DNA of 20,368 nucleotides from assembly GCA_913052275.1 (NCBI GenBank), contig CAJXDX010000009.1:1-20368 (forward strand), written 5' to 3'. Within the stretch, counting starts at the first letter, position 1; each line of letters opens with the position of its first letter. A model generated the notes under the pieces. The model had not been told where the DNA came from. It searched no databases and saw only the letters and a list, made by a program, of their open reading frames with translations. Shown here in pieces: positions 15,907-20,368 of this stretch. The translations under genes and the position numbers were made by a program. Source of the stretch: an uncultured Pseudomonadota bacterium (GTDB lineage: Bacteria > SAR324 > NAC60-12).

Positions 15907-18900
15907 TCACTCCATCTCCCCATGAATTTCTAAAACAGTAGATTCCAGGGCTTCCAGAGTTTCTGAGTCAGCATTTTGCCACATTTGCCTTTCATTGGCT
16001 TCAAGCAAGCGTTGTGAGGCATCACGCAATGCCAGTGGGTTATGCTCACGAAAGAATTTTTGCTGTTCCGGATCAAGCAGAAGTTTGTTTGCGACTTCTT
16101 CATATTGATAATCTGCTACTATGTCGCAGGTTGCATCGTAGCCAAATAAATAATCGACTGTGGCAGCCATTTCAAGTGCACCTTTGTAGCCATGTTCGCG
16201 CATTGCCTGCTGCCATTTTGGATTAAGTACACGGCTTCTGAAGACACGATTAAATTCTTCCTTTAATGTTCGTACTCTGACTTTCTCAGGATTGCTGGAA
16301 TCACCATGATAAGCAGAAGGGGCATTCCCTCGAATTTCAGTTATTGCTGCCTGAAGACCGCCTTGAAACTGGAAATAATCATCTGAATCAAGTATATCGT
16401 GCTCACGATTGTCCTGATTTTGGTGTACTAACTCAACAGAACTGAGACGTTCACGCAGTAGGTTAATTTCCTCAGAACTTGTACCGTCTGAATCGTAGGC
16501 ATGTCCGCCCCATTTCAAAAATACTTTAGTCAAATCAGCACGTGTTTCCCAGTTTCCAGCATCTATCAAAGGCAGAAGTCCGGTGCCGTAGGCCCCCGGT
16601 CCGGAACTGAAAACTCTCAATTCAGCCAGGCGTTTTGCATTGTCCTCCGAAACTCCTTTGCTCTGCAAACGCTGCTGATCAGCAAGCCATGCCGCCCGTA
16701 CAGGATTCATTTCTTGAGGCTCATCCAGTTTTGCCAGCCTCTTTGGAATAGTTGAAAGAAGCCGCATCACATCACCAAAAGAATCCCGGAACATTCCGGA
16801 CACACGTAGAACCACATCCACCCGTGGACGCCCCAAAACAGAAAGCGGCAATATCTCAAAATCTATCACCCTTCCGGAAACCGGTTCCCAGACAGGTTCA
16901 CATCCCCAAAGGGCCAATGCCTGTGCTATATCATCCCCTCCGGTTCGCATGTTAGATGTTCCCCAAATTACAAGCGCAGTTGTTTTAGGGAATTCTCCAT
17001 GGTCGTCACGATATCGTTGAATCAGCTCTTCTGCCAAATCCTGTCCACAGCGCCATGCGGTTTTGGTAGGAATTACTCGAGGATCGACAGAATAAAAATT
17101 TCGTCCCGTTGGCAGAACATCGACCCTTCCCCGAGTAGGTGCACCTGAGGGACCCGGACTTACAAACTTTCCTTCCAGTGCCAAGGCAAGGCTTCTTGTT
17201 TCATCCGCACAGCGTTTGAATCTTGGTAATAGTATTTCATGTAGCCATAGTCTAAGTTTTTGTGTCCCTTCATTTTCTGGGAATATTATATTTTTATCAT
17301 TTAATGGAGCAGACAATTCACAATTCACCCATTCTCTTGCCATATTTTCGATCCTGTCCCTTTCGCTGATTGAAAGTGAATCAAGATTAAAATCGTGATC
17401 CTTGCCTAAAAGTGCCTGCAGCAAACCCGGACGTTCCACTGAAGACATCCTGAGCAGGCTGAGCAGGAAGTCAATACGTTTTTCTCCTTCAGGAAGCTGC
17501 CCGAAAATATGTAAACCTGAACGGATCTGACTTTCTTTCAATTCACAAAGATGGTTGCTGAGGGCATTGAGAGGATCTTCATCTTGAGGAAGTTCCGCAC
17601 TCCATTCAGCATTTTCCAGCAAATGCTCAAGTTCGTGTTCAAGTTCGTGGGCACGTTCCGGATAAAGTATCTCGCAGTGCGCATGTTCTTCCAGCAATCG
17701 CTCTGCCTTGTCAAATTCCTCGTAAAGTCCGGCACGTGTCAAAGGAGGAGTGAGATGATCTACAATTACTGCAGAAGAGCGACGTTTAGCCTGTGTCCCC
17801 TCACCAGGGTCATTGACAATGAAGGGATACAAATTAGGTAAGGTTCCTAAGGCAATTTGAGGAAAATCCTCAGGCCCAAGAGCCACACTGCGTCCAGGCA
17901 ACCACTCCAGATTGCCGTGCTTGCCAAAATGAATCACTGCATGGGCCTTGAAATCTTCTTTAATCCACTGATAAAAAGCCAGATATTCGGGAGGGGGAGA
18001 CAAAACGGGATCATGGTAAATTGCCTGAGTCTGCAGACCATATCCACGCTGGGGCTGGATTCCAATGAAAATGTTCCCGAAACACTTTCCGGCTACTGGT
18101 ATCAAGTCAGAATTTGACTTGGGATAGTCAGGATTATTTGTCCATTGTTTGGAAAAAACATCCCTGCTTGACTCCGGAAGGGTAGAAATCATCCGGAATA
18201 AACGATCACAGGAGATGCTTTGATCCGGATTTTTGCCATAATTCATTTCCTCATCGTTGGTGATTCCTTCCTGTAAAATCCGCATCAGTTCATCTCCGTT
18301 TTCTGGGACACTTGACTCTTCTTCCTCAGAAACTAATGCATAACCACGTTTTTCCAGTTCCTTCAAAAAGGCAACTACACTGGCCGGTGTGTCCAGTCCC
18401 ACTCCGTTTCCAAGGCGGCTGTCTTTGTTTGGATAATTAGCCAGAATAATGGCTAAACGTTTTTTATAATTTTCAGTGCGTCGCAACATTACCCAGTTTG
18501 AAGTAAGTTCAGACACATGTGAGATCTGTGTTTTATCAGGTGTAAGGCGCTTCAGTCGAAACTCCAATTCTGAATCATTTTCTTCTCCATATGAAAAAAC
18601 TTCATCATGCTTAAAGCCCACAACAGTGCTGAAAAAACGCCCGTCAGTTTCCGGAAGTGCAACCGACATCGCAGCATTTGAAGCCGAAAAACCTCGCGGA
18701 TTATTTAACCACGCCTCTCGATTTTCTGTCGAAGTAGGCACCTGAATTACAGGACAATTAAGCGTTTCCAAAAACGAAACACGCTCATCACTGCGGTTTC
18801 CGGATGGCCCGCTTCCTATAGAAAAGCCCTGCATGGTCAATATAGCGTCCGGCGGTTCCTGTTCAGCTTTCCTGAGCAGTTCCTGCTGTGCTTCCTGTTC

Positions 18901-19605
18901 ACGAAGCGAGTAAGCATAAAATTTTGAAACTGCCAGTCCTTGTGCCTGCAAAGATTCAGTCAAAGACTTAATCACGGCCATATCTCCAGTTTGATGCAGT
19001 GCACGATAAAAAGTAAGCCAGACCCTTCCAGCTCTATGTTTTTTGATCTTGACTGCCGGTCTGCTTTCAATCCAGCCAAATTTTGGAACTTCCAATGCTT
19101 CCGGTAATCCCTCATTCCTGTTTTGCAACAACAATTCAACTGCGTCTGCAGCAAGAACCATATTCTCATTCCCGCCTTCGCGAAAATAAGAAAACATTCT
19201 GTATACTAACGGTTCTTCATAATCATTAAACCGCATCAACTCAGGGTCCCACTCATCTGTCCCAGGCAAAACAAGAATGCTTGTCTTGGCTCCATGACTT
19301 TTTATATGGCTTATCTCATCAAGCAGATGCGGGAAATAGCCGTATCCCCCATGTAAGCGGAAAATCGCCAGCCTGGCTTTACACAGTACATTCTCAACAT
19401 AGTTTTCTGCAGCCTTTGGATGCAGCAGGTGGCCTGACTGGAATAACCCCAGTTTTTTGCCGAAACGATTGCTCCAGATTTTTGCGAGCCCAGCAAGCTC
19501 AGTATCGGCAGTGCTTATGAATAAAATTTCAGAAGGAGTTTGGCTTATTGCCTCAAATTTGCGCTCATGATCCAACTCTCCGGAAAGTGTGGCAACTCTA
19601 TGCAT
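15907..19605 (-). CDS. cobN: Cobaltochelatase large subunit CobN
   Basis: CobN is the large subunit of the ATP-dependent cobaltochelatase, which inserts Co2+ into hydrogenobyrinic acid a,c-diamide in the aerobic cobalamin route. The 1232 residues match the usual full length. The N-terminus MHRVATLSGELD and STADTELAGLAKIW (31-44) are typical. Other landmarks are ILANYPNKDSRLGNGVGLD (387-405), HFGKHGNLEWLPG (559-571) with likely metal- or porphyrin-site His residues, and NDPGEGTQAKRRSSAV (598-613). The homologous ChlH/BchH magnesium chelatases are excluded by these CobN-type segments and the cobalamin neighbours. The start codon follows the stop of the acetyltransferase gene with no spacer (TAAATG). 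The chelatase needs an AAA+ ATPase and a VWA subunit (cobalt CobS/CobT or ChlI/ChlD); neither is in the window. Confidence 0.95.
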   Translation of the reverse strand: MHRVATLSGELDHERKFEAISQTPSEILFISTADTELAGLAKIWSNRFGKKLGLFQSGHLLHPKAAENYVENVLCKARLAIFRLHGGYGYFPHLLDEISHIKSHGAKTSILVLPGTDEWDPELMRFNDYEEPLVYRMFSYFREGGNENMVLAADAVELLLQNRNEGLPEALEVPKFGWIESRPAVKIKKHRAGRVWLTFYRALHQTGDMAVIKSLTESLQAQGLAVSKFYAYSLREQEAQQELLRKAEQEPPDAILTMQGFSIGSGPSGNRSDERVSFLETLNCPVIQVPTSTENREAWLNNPRGFSASNAAMSVALPETDGRFFSTVVGFKHDEVFSYGEENDSELEFRLKRLTPDKTQISHVSELTSNWVMLRRTENYKKRLAIILANYPNKDSRLGNGVGLDTPASVVAFLKELEKRGYALVSEEEESSVPENGDELMRILQEGITNDEEMNYGKNPDQSISCDRLFRMISTLPESSRDVFSKQWTNNPDYPKSNSDLIPVAGKCFGNIFIGIQPQRGYGLQTQAIYHDPVLSPPPEYLAFYQWIKEDFKAHAVIHFGKHGNLEWLPGRSVALGPEDFPQIALGTLPNLYPFIVNDPGEGTQAKRRSSAVIVDHLTPPLTRAGLYEEFDKAERLLEEHAHCEILYPERAHELEHELEHLLENAEWSAELPQDEDPLNALSNHLCELKESQIRSGLHIFGQLPEGEKRIDFLLSLLRMSSVERPGLLQALLGKDHDFNLDSLSISERDRIENMAREWVNCELSAPLNDKNIIFPENEGTQKLRLWLHEILLPRFKRCADETRSLALALEGKFVSPGPSGAPTRGRVDVLPTGRNFYSVDPRVIPTKTAWRCGQDLAEELIQRYRDDHGEFPKTTALVIWGTSNMRTGGDDIAQALALWGCEPVWEPVSGRVIDFEILPLSVLGRPRVDVVLRVSGMFRDSFGDVMRLLSTIPKRLAKLDEPQEMNPVRAAWLADQQRLQSKGVSEDNAKRLAELRVFSSGPGAYGTGLLPLIDAGNWETRADLTKVFLKWGGHAYDSDGTSSEEINLLRERLSSVELVHQNQDNREHDILDSDDYFQFQGGLQAAITEIRGNAPSAYHGDSSNPEKVRVRTLKEEFNRVFRSRVLNPKWQQAMREHGYKGALEMAATVDYLFGYDATCDIVADYQYEEVANKLLLDPEQQKFFREHNPLALRDASQRLLEANERQMWQNADSETLEALESTVLEIHGEME

Positions 19606-20127
19606 TTAGATTCCTGCTATTGTACTTCTGCGTTCCATCAAAACCACGTCTCTCCATTTCCCTTCCATGGAGCCATAAGACATCAGGGCAAGCTTTCTGC
19701 GTGTGCCGCTTATTCTGAAACCATGTTTTTCATGCACGTGGATGCTGATTTCGTTTTCCGGAAATATCTGAGACTGGAGTGTCCAAAAACCGGACTCTTC
19801 GGAGGAGATTATGAGACGTTCAAGCAGGATGGATCCTATACCTTGATTTTGTGCAGTTCCGGAAACGTAGATGCTGACTTCCGCCACTCCCGAATATACC
19901 TTACGCGGTGAAACTTGTGTAAGTGCGACCCAACCAAGAACAGTATTCCCTTCTTCTGCTACCCATCTGCATTGAGAGAGGTGTCCGGAATCCCATTTAT
20001 GCCAGTCTGGAACTTCAGCTTCAAATGTGGCATGACCAGTTTGAATGCCTTCTTCGTAGATTTTCAAAATGGCTTCCGCGTCAGTTGACCTCATCACACG
20101 CAAGCGGACACTGTTTCCAACTAACAT
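19606..20127 (-). CDS. GNAT N-acetyltransferase, phosphinothricin-acetyltransferase type
   Basis: The 173-residue cytoplasmic protein has a complete GNAT fold. It shows RLRVMRSTDAEAILKIYEEG at the N-terminus, TFE (34-36), AEVSIYV (82-88), the acetyl-CoA loop QNQGIG (93-98), LQSQIFPENEISIHVHEKHGF (117-137), and a final KWRDVVLMER. The order and the 'IFPENE...H.KHGFR..G' segment are those of the PAT/Bar-like group, which acetylates amino-acid-like amines such as phosphinothricin, methionine sulfone or arsinothricin. Its own substrate cannot be told. It starts directly after the stop of the adenosyltransferase gene (TAGATG) and ends directly against cobN (TAAATG), so the three must be read from one transcript. 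A cobalamin role is not known for this family. An arsenic role is suggested only by the ArsC-family gene 4 kb away. Confidence 0.87.
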   Translation of the reverse strand: MLVGNSVRLRVMRSTDAEAILKIYEEGIQTGHATFEAEVPDWHKWDSGHLSQCRWVAEEGNTVLGWVALTQVSPRKVYSGVAEVSIYVSGTAQNQGIGSILLERLIISSEESGFWTLQSQIFPENEISIHVHEKHGFRISGTRRKLALMSYGSMEGKWRDVVLMERRSTIAGI

Positions 20128-20368
20128 CTACTTCCAGTTCCAATCCGGTCTATTTTTCCCGGGCTCCCACAAGGTCTCTTTTTCACCTAATGTTTCTGCC
20201 ACCCAACGTCCCGACACAAAAAGAAAGTCAGAAAGGCGGTTCAAATACTTGATTATTTCAGGGCTCACCAAATCAACCTGGTTTAGTTTAATGACTTCAC
20301 GTTCTGCTCTTCTGCAGACTGTACGAGCCTGATGCAGGAAAGAATTTAATGGAGTACCACCCGGCAAA
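20128..20368 (-). CDS. pduO: Corrinoid adenosyltransferase, PduO type, C-terminal part (5' end outside window)
   Basis: The visible 80 residues are the C-terminal third of an ATP:cob(I)alamin adenosyltransferase that adds the 5'-deoxyadenosyl group to the corrinoid. Diagnostic segments are LPGGTPLNSFLHQARTVCRR with the following AERE, and IKYLNRLSDFLFVSGRW, both characteristic of the PduO/MMAB helical-bundle family and not of CobA/BtuR. The first visible codon (20367-20365) is TTG for an internal Leu, so it is not a start. The short C-terminal tail ends LWEPGKNRPDWNWK before a TAG at 20130-20128. It is the first gene seen of a - strand run with the acetyltransferase and cobN. Regulation cannot be judged because the promoter is off the edge. 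Confidence 0.92.
   Translation of the reverse strand, partial: LPGGTPLNSFLHQARTVCRRAEREVIKLNQVDLVSPEIIKYLNRLSDFLFVSGRWVAETLGEKETLWEPGKNRPDWNWK

Noticed and set aside
20365..20367. Start codon for the adenosyltransferase at the right edge
   Set aside because: The codon is TTG coding for the Leu of the internal LPGGTPL motif; the protein clearly continues past the window.

Overview
The window looks like chromosomal core DNA from a Gram-negative bacterium of fairly low GC (about 40% by eye). It carries apolipoprotein N-acyltransferase (lnt), which implies lipoproteins and a double-membrane envelope, together with ftsW, plsY, menaquinone genes (menF, menD) and a late cobalamin cluster built around the large cobaltochelatase subunit CobN. 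There is no rRNA, tRNA, insertion sequence, phage gene or CRISPR array. I cannot place the lineage firmly. A marine deltaproteobacterial or SAR324-like source is a guess from gene content and base composition only. Many starts lack a visible Shine-Dalgarno sequence, which is itself a lineage hint.

Layout. From 1 to 13321 nearly every gene is on the + strand: the 3' end of menF, menD (overlapping it by 4 bases), ftsW, a 1052-residue protein made almost wholly of ankyrin repeats, lnt, a short-chain dehydrogenase with a replaced catalytic pair, a two-helix membrane protein with a long acidic linker, a MoxR-type AAA+ ATPase, plsY and a CaCA-family cation/Ca2+ exchanger. The one exception is a small gene on the - strand (6784-7089) wedged between the ankyrin gene and lnt. 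From 13432 to the right edge all genes are on the - strand. In transcription order these are the 3' end of a PduO-type corrinoid adenosyltransferase, a GNAT acetyltransferase and cobN, joined with no spacer bases. A 244-base AT-rich gap follows, then an ArsC-family protein, cobT and cobS.

How it fits together. MenF and MenD are consecutive early steps from chorismate to menaquinone. FtsW, Lnt and PlsY all serve envelope growth: septal peptidoglycan, lipoprotein maturation and phospholipid synthesis. CobN inserts cobalt into the corrin ring, PduO adenosylates it, and CobT plus CobS attach the lower ligand. The ATPase subunits that CobN needs and the corrin-ring genes are not in the window. The least explained parts are the ankyrin protein, the acidic membrane protein paired with a MoxR ATPase that has no VWA partner beside it, the small - strand gene, and the acetyltransferase sealed between pduO and cobN.
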